Shown here: piece after piece, positions 4,951 to 5,535 of the stretch
Position numbering within the stretch: the first letter of the stretch is position 1
How the letters are laid out: every line of letters starts with the position of its first letter
Assembly (NCBI GenBank): GCA_903928615.1
Contig: CAIYRJ010000015.1
Coordinates: forward strand, 1-5,535
Direction of reading: 5' to 3'
DNA length: 5,535 nt
DNA from: an uncultured Actinomycetes bacterium
GTDB lineage: Bacteria > Actinomycetota > Thermoleophilia > Miltoncostaeales > Miltoncostaeaceae
Program-made: the position numbers and the translations under genes
The notes under the pieces: model-generated
The model's database searches: none
Seen by the model: the letters and a program-made list of their open reading frames with translations, nothing else
Told to the model about the DNA's origin: nothing

Positions 4951-5535
4951 TCAAGCGACCGCGCGCTCCCCGAACATGCTCTTGAGCGACGCCAGCAGGC
5001 CGCGGTCTCCGGGGTCCACCTGGTACTCGTTGCCGAGGCGGATGCGCTTCTCCCCCTCGGGGGTGCGCAGCGCGACGATGACGCAGGCCCCGCCGGGATG
5101 GTCGCTGAAGAGCTTCTTCAGCATCTCCATGTCGGCGCTGGCGAACCGCGAGGCCTCCACCTCGAGGAGCAGGCGGTCCTCCTCGTCGGCCGGGTCGGGC
5201 ACGAACGGCTCCACCGCCTGCGCGACGAACTTGGTCTCGCCCTCGCCCTTCTGGTCGACCCGCCCGTTGATGAGCACCAGGGAGTCCTCGGCGAGGAACT
5301 CCCGCGCAACGGTGAGTACCTGGGGCACCACCACGACCTCGATCGACCCCTCCAGGTCGTCGAGGCGCACGAAGGCCATGGGCTCGCCGCGCTTGGTGGT
5401 GATGTTCTTCACGGCGCCCACGAGCCCGCCGAGGGTGACCGACTGGCCATCCGCGCAGTTGCCGACCTCACCGAGGGTCACCGACGTGAGGCGCCGCAGC
5501 TGGCGGCGGCAGTCGGCGAGCGGATGGCTCGACAC
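4951..5535 (-). CDS. dnaE: DNA polymerase III subunit alpha, C-terminal part (5' end outside window)
   Basis: 194 residues of the C-terminus are visible, and the frame runs through the right edge. The visible part starts with VSSHPLADCRRQLRR, which matches the conserved (Y)VSGHPL segment of DnaE after the helix-hairpin-helix region. An OB-fold follows at about 33-110: VTLGGLVGAVKNITTKRGEPMAFVRLDDLEGSIEVVV, then LINGRVDQKGEGETKFVAQ. A C-terminal domain follows (LLLEVEASRFASADMEMLKKLFSDHPG, then YQVDPGDRGLLASLKSMFG), ending at the usual position for actinobacterial DnaE1. This subunit is the replicative polymerase; the OB-fold binds single-stranded DNA near the active site and the tail contacts the clamp and tau in known homologues. 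The catalytic PHP and palm domains lie outside the window. The GTG at 5535 is an internal valine codon. It appears to head the minus-strand run with the Cys-rich protein and SDR. Confidence 0.93.
   Translation of the reverse strand: MSSHPLADCRRQLRRLTSVTLGEVGNCADGQSVTLGGLVGAVKNITTKRGEPMAFVRLDDLEGSIEVVVVPQVLTVAREFLAEDSLVLINGRVDQKGEGETKFVAQAVEPFVPDPADEEDRLLLEVEASRFASADMEMLKKLFSDHPGGACVIVALRTPEGEKRIRLGNEYQVDPGDRGLLASLKSMFGERAVA

Noticed and set aside
1..5535. Search by eye for tRNA, rRNA, CRISPR arrays, insertion-sequence ends and riboswitches
   Set aside because: No tRNA cloverleaf ending in CCA, no repeat-spacer pattern, no transposase motif or paired terminal repeats, and no intergenic gap long enough for a typical riboswitch.

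Overview
The window is about 70% G+C with strong G/C preference at third codon positions, GTG starts and TANNNT-type promoter elements a few bases from start codons. This fits a high-GC actinobacterium, possibly a deep-branching lineage. That placement is an inference, supported by the DnaE C-terminus, an actinobacterial-type multi-pass membrane protein, and a Gram-positive-type LexA (SOS) box. No rRNA, tRNA, CRISPR array, insertion sequence or phage gene was seen, and coding density is very high.

Layout. (1) Positions 1-723 (+) hold the 3' part of an enolase-superfamily protein. Its stop overlaps head-on the stop of a 65-residue hypothetical gene at 720-917 (-), and both stops lie in one CTAG. 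(2) A divergent promoter region of about 120 bp separates that small gene from a six-helix membrane protein ending at 2311 (+). The coding sequence of the membrane protein extends upstream of any standard start codon. (3) At 2352-2367 lies a perfect 16-bp palindrome with the GAAC-N4-GTTC core of a LexA box. It sits directly on the promoter of a 98-residue unrecognised protein (2383-2679, +) built from two copies of one motif. That gene overlaps by ATGA a nitronate monooxygenase-like flavoenzyme (2676-3779, +), so the two probably form a DNA-damage-inducible operon. (4) A GC-rich hairpin lies between the convergent transcription units at about 3796-3814. (5) On the minus strand, read right to left, are the 3' end of dnaE (edge to 4951), a cysteine-rich 124-residue protein (4919-4545) and a C-factor-like short-chain dehydrogenase (4552-3836). 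They are packed tightly enough to be co-transcribed.

The strongest lead is the LexA-box operon. It consists of a small repeat protein of unknown function translationally coupled to an FMN oxidase. Other points to check are the missing start codon of the membrane protein, the Cys-rich protein next to dnaE, and an Asn-to-Asp change in the SDR catalytic tetrad.
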